Assembly (NCBI RefSeq): GCF_018861295.1
Contig: NZ_JAHLDM010000005.1
Coordinates: 62,001-126,000 of the forward strand
Direction: 5' to 3'
Source of the DNA: Clostridium_AD estertheticum_D
GTDB lineage: Bacteria > Bacillota > Clostridia > Clostridiales > Clostridiaceae
Length of the DNA stretch: 64,000 nt
Shown: in pieces, positions 34,608 through 43,309 of the stretch
Numbering within the stretch: the stretch's first letter is position 1
Layout of the letters: each line of letters opens with the position of its first letter
Made by a program: the position numbers and the translations under genes
Notes under the pieces: generated by a model
Databases searched by the model: none
Told to the model about the DNA's origin: nothing
The model's input: the letters and a program-made list of their open reading frames with translations, nothing else

Positions 34608-35741
34608 TTATATTTTGTTTGTTTCTAGTATGTTTTGATAAGCAATTAGAGTGCTTGCAGCTGTATTATCCCAAGTTAAGGTAGAAGCTCTTTTTAATCC
34701 TTTAGTTATAAGGGATTGCCTTAAGAGATCATCATGAAGCACATTGTACATTTTTTCACTTAACTCATTAATGTCATAAGGATTTACAAGAAGTGTTGAA
34801 TCTTTAACTATTTCAGGTATAGATGTGACATTTGAGGTTATTACAGGTATTCCACAGGCCATTGCTTCAATTGGTGGTAGACCAAAACCTTCATAAAATG
34901 AAGGATATACAAAGAGCTCACAAGCATTGTACATGAAGGGTATATGGTTCATAGATATAAAGCCTGGAAAGACTACTTTATCATCAATGTGAAGAGCTTG
35001 TGCTCTTTTTTTATATATGTCATAGGATTTACCTTTGCTACCTGCAATGACTAATTTTATGTCTTTTTTTAATCTCGGAAGAAGCATGCTAAATGAATCA
35101 AGTAACCCAAGAATATTTTTTCTAGGACTGAACCCTCCAATATATAAAATATAGTCCCCTGTAATAGAATAGTTTTTTTCAACTATAGATTTACTAAAAG
35201 TTTTATCATAGGGTTTATAAATATCCTCACTAGCTAAATAGGTAACGTATATTTTTTCCCTCGGAAAGTTAAAAGCTTTAATAATATCTTCTTTTGAATA
35301 CTCCGACACAGTAATTATTCCATCACACATAGGAATGATGTTTGGTAATTTTTCATTAAAAATTTTAAGATATTGATCACCTACGGTATCTGGCATTTTA
35401 TATGGAATAATATCATGTAGCGTAATAACAAAGGGGCAATCTTTGCTAACAGGTAAACCAATACCATTTTGAGGGACATGGTATATATCTATAGACTTGT
35501 CTAGTAATGGGTTAGAGACATTTACTTCATTCCAGAAGTTATCTTGTTTTTCCTGCTTAATAGGTTTTATATGGAAATTATTTTTAAATGGTATACCTAG
35601 ATTACAGTCGTTTGGCACAAAAAGCGAATAATCATTGTAATTATCAATTTTATTTAAAGAGTTAATTAGTTGGTAAGAATAAGTTCCTATACCAGTTCCT
35701 CTATACCACTTTGCAGCTCTAGCATCAATTCCAATTTTCAT
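34608..35741 (-). CDS. GT4 glycosyltransferase of the spore coat cluster (CotSA-like)
   Basis: This 377-residue paralogue of the enzyme at 30062 opens MKIGIDARAAKWYRGTGIGT. Shared blocks include DIYHVPQNGIG, IGGFSPRKNI and YPSFYEGFGLPPIEAMACG. ATG at 35741 has an AAGGAG RBS; the frame extends upstream to 35825, but those residues look non-coding. The two copies probably arose by duplication together with their CotS neighbours. Likely coat glycosylation is inferred from context. Confidence 0.8.
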   Translation of the reverse strand: MKIGIDARAAKWYRGTGIGTYSYQLINSLNKIDNYNDYSLFVPNDCNLGIPFKNNFHIKPIKQEKQDNFWNEVNVSNPLLDKSIDIYHVPQNGIGLPVSKDCPFVITLHDIIPYKMPDTVGDQYLKIFNEKLPNIIPMCDGIITVSEYSKEDIIKAFNFPREKIYVTYLASEDIYKPYDKTFSKSIVEKNYSITGDYILYIGGFSPRKNILGLLDSFSMLLPRLKKDIKLVIAGSKGKSYDIYKKRAQALHIDDKVVFPGFISMNHIPFMYNACELFVYPSFYEGFGLPPIEAMACGIPVITSNVTSIPEIVKDSTLLVNPYDINELSEKMYNVLHDDLLRQSLITKGLKRASTLTWDNTAASTLIAYQNILETNKI

Positions 35742-35880
35742 TTTAAGACTCCTTAAACAACGATTTAATATATCTATATATTTTATTATATTAAAAGAAA
35801 GCATAAATGTTATTAAAATATTCAAGAATTTATTCTAAAATAAAATATTAGTAATATAAATGATATAGGGGGTGAGTAAT

Positions 35881-36885
35881 ATGATGAGGGAATTTGAAAT
35901 TGAAAGACAGTATGGCATTAAAATAGAAAGTATACGTCCTAACAAGGGAGTGTATTTACTAAAGACAGATGATGGAGCTAAGTGTCTAAAAAAAATAAGT
36001 TATGGTACACAAAAACTTTTGTTTGTATACGGAGCTAAAGAACATCTTGCAAATAATGGCTTTGACAAGGTGGATAGATATTTTTTGAATACTGAAGGAA
36101 ATCCTTATGCATTAGTTAATGAAGATATTTACACACTTTCAAAGTGGATAGATGGTCGCGAGTGTGATTTTCGAAATGAAGAGGATTTGGTTTTAGCTGC
36201 AAAAAACTTAGCTTTCATGCATATTGCATCAAAGGGGTATGATCCACCAGAAAACAGTAAGTTAAAAACAGATCTTGGAAGATGGCCTAATTTAATGGAA
36301 AAAAGAATAAAGTCATTTGATAAAATGCAGGGAATGATTAGAAAAAAGAAGAATTTTAAAACGGATTTTGATATGAACTATATTAGGAGTGTAGAGGATC
36401 AAAAGATACTCGGAAAAAGAGCTATGGCGATACTCGAGGACTCAAGGTATTTTGACATATGTAGGCAAACAGAAGAAGAAAAAGGGTTTTGCCATCATGA
36501 TTATACTTATCATAATATTATTGTTGATAAAAATAATGATGTAAACATAATTGATTTTGATTATTGCAAAAGAGAAGTAAAAGCATATGATTTATCTAAT
36601 TTTTTAATCAAAATGCTTAAAAAGCAGGATTGGGACATAAAGTATGCTGAAATAGTATTAGAGGCATACAGTAGTGTAAATCCTCTGTCATTAGAAGAGT
36701 ACAGACTTGTATATGCATTTCTAGTGTTCCCACAACGTTACTGGAGACTTTGCAATAGATACTACTATAATGAAGTTACGTGGATTCAAAACACTTTTAA
36801 CAAGAAGATGGAGGAGTTAATTTCTGAAAAAGAAAAGTTTATGGTATTTATTGAAGATTATAAAAGAGTATACAATCAGAAATAA
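35881..36885 (+). CDS. CotS-family spore coat protein
   Basis: This protein has 334 residues from ATG 35881 (a GTG at 35872 lies within the GGGGGTGAG RBS). The catalytic loop FCHHDYTYHNI (His205-His206-Asp207) and IIDFDYC are intact. KWIDGRECDF is the hinge block, and LVFPQRYWRLCNRYYYNEV the conserved C-terminal block. It is divergent from the glycosyltransferase at 34608, forming the same pair geometry as 30062/31373. A terminator follows at 36906. Confidence 0.86.
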   Translation: MMREFEIERQYGIKIESIRPNKGVYLLKTDDGAKCLKKISYGTQKLLFVYGAKEHLANNGFDKVDRYFLNTEGNPYALVNEDIYTLSKWIDGRECDFRNEEDLVLAAKNLAFMHIASKGYDPPENSKLKTDLGRWPNLMEKRIKSFDKMQGMIRKKKNFKTDFDMNYIRSVEDQKILGKRAMAILEDSRYFDICRQTEEEKGFCHHDYTYHNIIVDKNNDVNIIDFDYCKREVKAYDLSNFLIKMLKKQDWDIKYAEIVLEAYSSVNPLSLEEYRLVYAFLVFPQRYWRLCNRYYYNEVTWIQNTFNKKMEELISEKEKFMVFIEDYKRVYNQK

Positions 36886-36905
36886 TATGAAGCACACTAT
36901 TCATT

Positions 36906-36940
36906 AAAGTTATGTAGATGAAATATTTACATAACTTTTT
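36906..36940 (+). terminator. Terminator after the last cotS-like gene
   Basis: AAAGTTATGTA (36906-36916) pairs with TACATAACTTT (36928-36938), followed by Ts. Confidence 0.82.
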
Positions 36941-37004
36941 CATGCTCACCTATTAGCTATAATTTCATAATATATAATATGAGATTAAATGTGGAGGTGG
37001 ATTT

Positions 37005-37919
37005 GTGAAAATAGGAGATATTGTAGTAAGAAAATCTTACGGTGGAGACATTACTTTTAAAATAATGGATGTTGTGATTAGAGATAATAAAGATGTGTTT
37101 TTACTTAAGGGAATAAATTTAAGAATAGAAGCGGATTCAACAAGCGACGATTTACAATTAGTGTCAGAAGATGTTATTTATGAAATTGATAGGGTTTTTA
37201 ATAAAAAAGTAAATGAATCTATTAAAAAAATATTAATTAATAGGGTTAAAGGTACTAGGGGAGATAAATCAGAAGCAATTGATTTTAAAGGAAAAATTAA
37301 AGAATTACAATCAAAAAAAGAAAAATACAAAGATTACAAAAACAAAAATATGACTTTCGGAAGACCAGGAAAAATATTGCATGTGGATGGTGACTCTGAA
37401 TACTTAGAAGTTTGTCTAAAGACTTATAAACAGTTATCTTTGGATGCTGTAGGTAGAGTAATATCTGAAAAAGACCAAGCAAATGAGATAGTAAATCTTG
37501 TTAAAGAAGTTAAGCCTGATATAGTAGTGATTACGGGGCATGATGGCATGGTGAAGGGAATAAATGATTATATGAATTTAGATAATTATAGAAATTCAAA
37601 ATATTTTGTAGAGACGGTTATTGCTCTTAGATCTTATAATAGTAACTATGATGATTTAGTTATCTTTGCAGGTGCATGTCAATCGTGTTATGAGGCAATT
37701 TTAGATGCTGGTGCTAATTTCGCTAGTGCCCCAAATCGTGTTCTAATCCATTGTTTAGATCCTGTTTTAGTTTCAGAGAAGATAGCCTATACAAATATAG
37801 AAACCGTTGTAGCTATAGAAGACGTTATAGAAAATACTATAACAGGACTTGCAGGTATAGGTGGATTGCAAACTAGAGGTAAGTATAGAGAGGGGTTTCC
37901 TAAATCAAAGTATATATAG
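37005..37919 (+). CDS. yabG: Sporulation-specific protease YabG
   Basis: This 304-residue YabG-family protease processes coat and cortex-related proteins during sporulation. It opens MKIGDIVVRKSYGGDITFKI, and conserved segments include ILHVDGDSEYLEVC, DIVVITGHDG, FAGACQSCYEA and NTITGLAGIGGLQTRGKYR. The start is GTG with a GGAGGTGG RBS. The order yabG-veg-ispE is conserved with Bacillus, here with sipL inserted. It is presumably made in the mother cell. Confidence 0.92.
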   Translation: MKIGDIVVRKSYGGDITFKIMDVVIRDNKDVFLLKGINLRIEADSTSDDLQLVSEDVIYEIDRVFNKKVNESIKKILINRVKGTRGDKSEAIDFKGKIKELQSKKEKYKDYKNKNMTFGRPGKILHVDGDSEYLEVCLKTYKQLSLDAVGRVISEKDQANEIVNLVKEVKPDIVVITGHDGMVKGINDYMNLDNYRNSKYFVETVIALRSYNSNYDDLVIFAGACQSCYEAILDAGANFASAPNRVLIHCLDPVLVSEKIAYTNIETVVAIEDVIENTITGLAGIGGLQTRGKYREGFPKSKYI

Positions 37920-38067
37920 AGGGATGTAGTAAAGGAATTTATATATAAAATATAATACAATTAACGTTAAACTGGAGTTTTAGGGGGTAATGGTTCATAA
38001 AATAGATGAAAATTAATTATATGACTAATAATCCATGAAAATGAATTTTGTTAACACAAAATCAACA

Positions 38068-38097
38068 TTGACAAAATTGTTATAGTAGTGATAAAAT
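38068..38097 (+). promoter_or_regulatory. Upstream sigma-A-type promoter of veg
   Basis: TTGACA (38068-38073), 18 bp, TAAAAT (38092-38097). It is the first of two tandem promoters. Confidence 0.55.
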
Positions 38098-38108
38098 GTT
38101 ATGCCTAC

Positions 38109-38137
38109 TTGACAAAAACAAAAATATAATATATAAT
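38109..38137 (+). promoter_or_regulatory. Consensus sigma-A promoter of veg
   Basis: A perfect TTGACA (38109-38114), 17 bp, and a perfect TATAAT (38132-38137), 28 bp before the GTG start. The veg promoter is known to be very strong in Bacillus subtilis. Confidence 0.8.
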
Positions 38138-38165
38138 ATAAAATGTGGAAAGAGGGTGTTTTGCA

Positions 38166-38402
38166 GTGGAAAAAATTAATGTATTGACCTCAATAAAAGA
38201 TGAAATTGAAAGTCATGTTGGCGAGAGAGTAACACTTAAAGCTAATGGTGGAAGAAGAAAAATTCTTGTGGATAATGGAGTTATTGAAAAGACATATCCA
38301 AATATTTTTGTTATTAGATTAGAAAAAGACACCCACAGGACTGTGACGTATAGTTATTCAGATGTTTTGACAAAGACGGTTCAAATAGTTTTTGCAGGAT
38401 AA
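38166..38402 (+). CDS. veg: Veg family protein
   Basis: This 78-residue protein is of the conserved Veg family. VEKINVLTSIKDEIESHVG, then RVTLKANGGRRKI, is the family core; Veg stimulates biofilm matrix genes in Bacillus, and its mechanism is not settled. GTG at 38166 gives the family-typical N-terminus and sits seven bases after GAGGGTG; an upstream in-frame ATG at 38145 precedes that RBS. Its promoter is a perfect consensus, and a terminator follows at once. Confidence 0.9.
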   Translation: MEKINVLTSIKDEIESHVGERVTLKANGGRRKILVDNGVIEKTYPNIFVIRLEKDTHRTVTYSYSDVLTKTVQIVFAG

Positions 38403-38403
38403 G

Positions 38404-38430
38404 CGATACTGTATCATAGTATCGTTTTTT
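38404..38430 (+). terminator. veg terminator
   Basis: CGATACT (38404-38410) pairs with AGTATCG (38418-38424), then six Ts. Confidence 0.88.
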
Positions 38431-38684
38431 ATATTTATAAATTAATCTTATGAATTTAGGATTAACAAGGCATATATTAGGTGAAATGCATTTAGTTAGC
38501 AATAACAATGTGTTTTACATGATATATGTTTTTTTATTTAAAAAATATGATGAATTATGTTATACGATTATAAAAAATAAATATCATATTTTGATCACTG
38601 TTTATATATATATTATATAGTAGGTATTTTAGGAGGGTAGCCATGTGTAAATGTTACCCCAATAGAAATACAAGGAGGTATAAT

Positions 38685-40247
38685 ATGGAGATAAATTTAA
38701 TTAGGGAAAATATTGAATATGAACAATTACTAGGAGAAAACACTGTTGATACAGTGGTCAAAGAGGAATACGTGATACCGGATACTCATCCAGATGTAAA
38801 AGAAATTCTTATGTTAGATGTTAAAGTTTCTATAAACTCTAAAGAAATAATTCAAGATAAAGTATTTTTAGAAGGTGAAATTCAATATAATGTGCTTTAT
38901 ATTACAAAAGATCAAGAGCGTAGCGATGTTGAGAATGTCGTATATAATTCTAAATTTTCAAATACAGTAGATATAGTGGGTGCGATGCCTGAAATGCTTT
39001 GCGATGCTGAGTGTTTTGTAGAACATATGGAGTGTAGAATAGTTAATGAGAGAAAAATATGCCTAGAGGGTATTTTAAAATCAAAATCTGAAATATATAA
39101 AAATTATAATTTCCAAATAGTTAAGGATATTGAAGCAGTTAAGGATATACAATATTTAAAAAATCCTACTAGTATAGATAAGGTAACAAAAAAATTTGAA
39201 GGTGAACTTATTGGGAAAGCTAATATAAAAGTTCCAATGGAGAAACCAGAAATTGCTAAAATTATAAAGTGTGATGTTAGTATTCATAAAAAAGAAGTGA
39301 AATTATACGAAGGAAAAATTCAACTTAATGCATATGCGCTTATTAATATGATATATAAGGGTAAAGATAGTAGGGAACTAATTTATGTTGAACACGAAGT
39401 TATGGTAAATAAGGAATTAGATTTTGAAGAAGTAAAGCCTTATATGGATAATTATACAGATTTTAAGGTAGATGCTATGGAGTATGATGTTAAGGAAGAT
39501 GACTTAGGAGAAAAAAGAATTATTGATGTAGAATTTATAATAAAAACTAATACACGAGGTATGTATAAAGAAGAAGTGGATATGATTGAAGATGTGTATT
39601 CACCAACTACGATGCTAGAGATGGATAAAAAAGATTACGGTCTTAATGTAATGCAAGGACAATTATTAACGGAGACATTAGTTAAGGGTGATATAGAATT
39701 AGATAGTAGCAGAAGCACTCCAAGTAAGATAATTATGACTAATGCGACTGTTTGTATAACGGATAAAAAGGTAATAGAGGATAAGGTTATAGTTGACGGT
39801 ATAATGAATGTAACGGTGTTATATAGAAGTGATGATGAAGAAAAATATTTATCTGCTGTGTCTGAGGAGATTCCTTTCACATGTGGAGCTGATATATTAG
39901 GATCTAAGATAAATATGAGCAGCATGTGTAGAGTATCAATGGAGAATATAAATGTAGATATTGAGGCAGGAAATATAGCGGTTAGGGCTGTTGTAAAAGT
40001 GTATGTACGTGTAAATTATATGGTACAAAAGAAATTCTTAGTTGATGTTTATCCAATAGAGGGTGAAGCACCTTCGAAAAGAGCTAGTGTTACAATTTAT
40101 GTAGTTCAAGTTGCGGATACATTGTGGAAAATAGCTAAAAAATATAATACTACAATTCAAGCCATTGCAAGAGTTAATCAAATAGAAGATCCTAATGTTA
40201 TAAAAGTTTCGCAAAAACTTATAATACCAGGTAGAATAATTATCTAA
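38685..40247 (+). CDS. sipL: SipL-like spore coat morphogenesis protein (DUF3794 plus LysM)
   Basis: This 520-residue protein has repeated DUF3794/SPOCS domains (about 1-450) and a C-terminal LysM domain (about 472-520: VVQVADTLWKIAKKYNTT to VSQKLIIPGRI). Size and architecture match SipL of Clostridioides difficile, which binds the SpoIVA ATPase through its LysM domain to anchor the coat. ATG at 38685 follows AAGGAGG; a 14-codon extension upstream contains the RBS and is rejected. The place between veg and ispE is the clostridial arrangement. A mother-cell role is inferred. Confidence 0.88.
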   Translation: MEINLIRENIEYEQLLGENTVDTVVKEEYVIPDTHPDVKEILMLDVKVSINSKEIIQDKVFLEGEIQYNVLYITKDQERSDVENVVYNSKFSNTVDIVGAMPEMLCDAECFVEHMECRIVNERKICLEGILKSKSEIYKNYNFQIVKDIEAVKDIQYLKNPTSIDKVTKKFEGELIGKANIKVPMEKPEIAKIIKCDVSIHKKEVKLYEGKIQLNAYALINMIYKGKDSRELIYVEHEVMVNKELDFEEVKPYMDNYTDFKVDAMEYDVKEDDLGEKRIIDVEFIIKTNTRGMYKEEVDMIEDVYSPTTMLEMDKKDYGLNVMQGQLLTETLVKGDIELDSSRSTPSKIIMTNATVCITDKKVIEDKVIVDGIMNVTVLYRSDDEEKYLSAVSEEIPFTCGADILGSKINMSSMCRVSMENINVDIEAGNIAVRAVVKVYVRVNYMVQKKFLVDVYPIEGEAPSKRASVTIYVVQVADTLWKIAKKYNTTIQAIARVNQIEDPNVIKVSQKLIIPGRIII

Positions 40248-40298
40248 TTAAATAACCTTTGGTGTATTTAAAAATTGATATTTATTTTAGACGGAATT

Positions 40299-40336
40299 AG
40301 CCCCAATGTGTTGTAAATAACACATTGGGGCTTTAA
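40299..40336 (+). terminator. Terminator after sipL
   Basis: AGCCCCAATGTGTT (40299-40312) pairs with AACACATTGGGGCT (40319-40332), followed by TTTAATT. Confidence 0.9.
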
Positions 40337-40398
40337 TTATGGTATCCTATTTTTAATTATGTGTAGCAATATTAATTAGGTTGTAATATACTAATTTT

Positions 40399-40482
40399 AA
40401 TGACAAAATTATATGAGAAAAGAACCATAGTGTAAATCTCCCTCTGAAGTCGTTAATACAGAGACCCAGGAGATGATTTAAG
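40399..40482 (+). repeat. Dispersed foldable intergenic element, copy B (shortened)
   Basis: It starts TAATGACA like copy C, lacks most of the left arm and small hairpin, then carries CTCCCTCTGAAGTCGTTAAT and GACCCAGGAGATGATTTAA. The last 19 bases are identical to copy C. It ends about 40 bp before the ispE start, in the leader. Confidence 0.75.
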
Positions 40483-40523
40483 CGGTAGTTTGAGAAACTG
40501 TTAATAAGAGTTGGAGGAAAATC

Positions 40524-41366
40524 ATGTTAGTAAAAGCTTATGGAAAAATAAACATATCTTTAGATGTAGTAGGTAAAAGAGAAGATGGGTATCATCTACT
40601 AAAAATGATTATGCAAAATGTAGATTTATATGATTCTTTGTCCTTTCAAAAATGTAATAAGGGTATTAATATAAGCTGTAATAAACCTTACATACCTACA
40701 GATGAGAAAAATTTAGTATATAAAGCTGCACAACTTTTTATGGATACTTATGATATTCATGAAGGCATAAACATATATCTTAAAAAAAATATCCCGGTTG
40801 CCGCAGGTATGGCGGGTGGTAGTGCAGATGCAGCAGCTGTTTTAAAGGCGCTTCCGCAGATTTTTAAAATAGATGTGGATGTTAATGAACTTATGAAGCT
40901 CGGTGTAAAAATAGGGGCAGATGTTCCCTATTGCATAATGGGAGGAACTGCATTGTGTGAAGGGATAGGAGAGATTATTACGCCCCTTAAGCCTTTTAAA
41001 AATCAAATTTTAGTACTGGTAAAACCTAGTTTCGGAGTATCAACAAAGGAAGTTTTTAAAAATTTAGATATTGCCAAAATTTTTAAGCATCCAGATACTG
41101 ATGCAATAATTAAGGCTATGGAACAAGAAAAGGTAGAGGCTGTATGTAACGGTATGAAAAACTTGCTTGAAAATGTTACTTTAAGAAAATATCCCGTGCT
41201 TAAAAGGATAAAAGAAGATATGATTAAAATGGGTGCAATGGGTTCTATGATGAGTGGAAGCGGACCTACGATATTTGCTTTCTTCGATGATATGTTAAAA
41301 GCCCAAAGATGTTATGATAAATTTAAAATTCAATATAAAGAAATATATTTAACAAGAACAATTTAG
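40524..41366 (+). CDS. ispE: 4-diphosphocytidyl-2-C-methyl-D-erythritol kinase
   Basis: This 280-residue GHMP-family kinase phosphorylates CDP-methylerythritol in the MEP isoprenoid pathway. It shows the N-terminal AYGKINISLDV, the ATP loop PVAAGMAGGSADAAAVL, and the C-terminal MMSGSGPTIFAFF. RBS TTGGAGG. Its leader contains repeat copy B, and a terminator follows. Synteny with yabG and veg is shared with Bacillus. Confidence 0.95.
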   Translation: MLVKAYGKINISLDVVGKREDGYHLLKMIMQNVDLYDSLSFQKCNKGINISCNKPYIPTDEKNLVYKAAQLFMDTYDIHEGINIYLKKNIPVAAGMAGGSADAAAVLKALPQIFKIDVDVNELMKLGVKIGADVPYCIMGGTALCEGIGEIITPLKPFKNQILVLVKPSFGVSTKEVFKNLDIAKIFKHPDTDAIIKAMEQEKVEAVCNGMKNLLENVTLRKYPVLKRIKEDMIKMGAMGSMMSGSGPTIFAFFDDMLKAQRCYDKFKIQYKEIYLTRTI

Positions 41367-41391
41367 ATATAATTTTTTAGGAGAATATAAG

Positions 41392-41430
41392 AACGTGTAA
41401 AAATCATTTGTGATTTTTGCACGTTTTTTA
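41392..41430 (+). terminator. ispE terminator
   Basis: AACGTGTAAAAATCA pairs with TGATTTTTGCACGTT (one mismatch), with a following T-run. Confidence 0.88.
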
Positions 41431-41572
41431 TATTTATTACCATGTATATAAGTGAATATTTTTCGCAAGTGTCGTAAAAACTAGCTGTATAAAATAAAAA
41501 TAAAAATATTCAAGTATAGGTTTTTCATAACTTGAATTAATTTGTTAATTATACTAAAACAAGGAGTGGCAA

Positions 41573-41764
41573 ATGAGAATATTAGGTTTGTTTGATATAT
41601 ATTTTTTAGCAATGATGTTGATTGAAGGCGCAGTTGTACTTAGTGTAGATGTTAGATTTTTTAAGGAGTCTGGTAGTGTGATTCTTAGTAGAAAAGCGCA
41701 CACCATAGGCTGGATTTCAATAATTATAGCTATCATTCTATTTATACTAAGGTGGATATTTTGA
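41573..41764 (+). CDS. Small two-span membrane protein (CLC_0170-like)
   Basis: This 63-residue protein has two hydrophobic segments (about 5-24 and 44-62) separated by a basic loop with RFFKESGS. Small proteins of this type precede germination-receptor genes in other clostridia. RBS AAGGAG. It lies 47 bp before the GerA-type operon, so it may be cotranscribed and could be an accessory of the receptor. Its function is not known. Confidence 0.7.
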   Translation: MRILGLFDIYFLAMMLIEGAVVLSVDVRFFKESGSVILSRKAHTIGWISIIIAIILFILRWIF

Positions 41765-41811
41765 TAGGCGCGAATATTTAAACAATACATATATGTAAGG
41801 AAGTGAAGCTT

Positions 41812-43272
41812 ATGAAGGAAAAAATAAACGATAAAATTGAATTAAAAGCAGAAAAAAACATTAAATACCTAAAAGAGCTTTTACAAGATAACTCGGATAT
41901 GATTTTTAGAACCTTTAATGTAGGAAAGTGGGAGGCATCATTAGTCTATATAGATGGAATGGCAGATAAACTGCTACTTGATCATTATGTGTTAGAGCCA
42001 CTAATGCTTGCCGCAAATGGAATAGAGAATGTAGAACAAATAAAAGACAATGTGCTTGTAGTCACTGATATGCGAGAAGTGAAAAAAATGAGTGAAGGAG
42101 TTAATGCTGCACTTTCTGGTGACACATTAATGTTTATAGATGGGTTAGACTGCGCCTACGTTATTGCTTCGCGTTCTTGGCCTGCTAGAGGGGTAGGCGA
42201 TCCATCTGGTGAAACCGTAATTCGTGGAGCTAGGGAAGGGTTTACAGAAACTATAAGATTTAATACCGCGTTAATTAGAAGACGGATTAGAGATACTAGG
42301 CTACGAATTAAACGTAAAACCTTAGGAACTAGATCTAAAACAGATGTGGTTATTATGTATATTGATGATATAGCAAATAAAGGAGTACTTGATGAGCTTG
42401 AGCACCGAATAGATAAAATAAACATTGATGCAGTTTTTGATAGTGCATACATTGAGCAGTTAATAGAGGATAATAAATATTCTCCTTTTCCTCAAATACA
42501 AAGTACAGAGAGGCCGGATGTAGTCGCTGCAGCTTTATATGAGGGAAGAGTAGCACTTCTTGTGGACAATTCTCCGTTTGCAATTATTGTTCCAGCTACA
42601 TTACCTAATTTATTTCAATCACCTGATGATTATTATCAGAGATGGATGCATGGTTCTATGGTTAGATTTATAAGGATGATTTCTATTTTTATTTCTCTTA
42701 CTGCACCAGCACTTTATGTAGCAATCACATCCTATCATGCAGATATTATACCTACTAAATTAGCCTACGCTATAGCAGCATCAAGGGAAGGTGTTCCATT
42801 CCCAGCATTTATAGAGGCTATAATCATGGAAATATTTTTTGCGCTACTTATGGAGGCTGTGGTTAGGTTACCAAGGCCCATTGGAGCGACTATTGGTATA
42901 GTTGGAGGACTTGTTATAGGACAGTCGGCAGTAAGTGCAGGAATAGTTAGTCCAATAATGATAATTATCGTGGCAATCACTGCAATTACTACATTTGTAA
43001 CCCCGAGCTTTGAGGTCTCTATGGCTTTTAGATTTGTTAGATTTTTCCTTATTATAGCTTCGGCAATTATAGGTTTCTATGGGATAATGATTGGGCTTAT
43101 TGTGCTTCTCATTCATCTAGTCAGAATGAAAAGCTTTGGAGTACCTTATTTAGCTCCAGCAGTTAATACCAATATTAAAGATTTGAAAGATATGTATATT
43201 AGAGAGCCAATATCTGAACTAAAAGAGAGGCCTAAATATATGGAAACGGGAGATAAAATAAGACAGAAATAG
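41812..43272 (+). CDS. gerKA: GerA-family spore germination receptor A subunit
   Basis: This 486-residue protein has a soluble N-terminal half and a membrane C-terminal half with about five spans. The GerA family block PFAIIVPATLPNLFQSPDDY and PRPIGATIGIVGGLVIGQSA are diagnostic. Together with the B and C subunits downstream it forms an inner-membrane receptor that senses germinants. ATG at 41812 is used (AGGAAGTG RBS; a GTG at 41803 overlaps it). The gerK name reflects clostridial usage; ligand specificity cannot be read. Confidence 0.88.
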   Translation: MKEKINDKIELKAEKNIKYLKELLQDNSDMIFRTFNVGKWEASLVYIDGMADKLLLDHYVLEPLMLAANGIENVEQIKDNVLVVTDMREVKKMSEGVNAALSGDTLMFIDGLDCAYVIASRSWPARGVGDPSGETVIRGAREGFTETIRFNTALIRRRIRDTRLRIKRKTLGTRSKTDVVIMYIDDIANKGVLDELEHRIDKINIDAVFDSAYIEQLIEDNKYSPFPQIQSTERPDVVAAALYEGRVALLVDNSPFAIIVPATLPNLFQSPDDYYQRWMHGSMVRFIRMISIFISLTAPALYVAITSYHADIIPTKLAYAIAASREGVPFPAFIEAIIMEIFFALLMEAVVRLPRPIGATIGIVGGLVIGQSAVSAGIVSPIMIIIVAITAITTFVTPSFEVSMAFRFVRFFLIIASAIIGFYGIMIGLIVLLIHLVRMKSFGVPYLAPAVNTNIKDLKDMYIREPISELKERPKYMETGDKIRQK

Positions 43273-43309
43273 ATTGAATCGCTTTTTATTTGGAGGTGAA
43301 CATTATATT

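Noticed and set aside
37990..38022. Eight-codon ORF (MVHKIDEN) with a GGGGG RBS before veg
   Set aside because: Too short to support, with no sign of attenuator pairing.
38643..38684. A 14-codon upstream extension of the SipL-like protein
   Set aside because: It contains the AAGGAGG ribosome binding site of the ATG at 38685, and its residues do not fit the family start.
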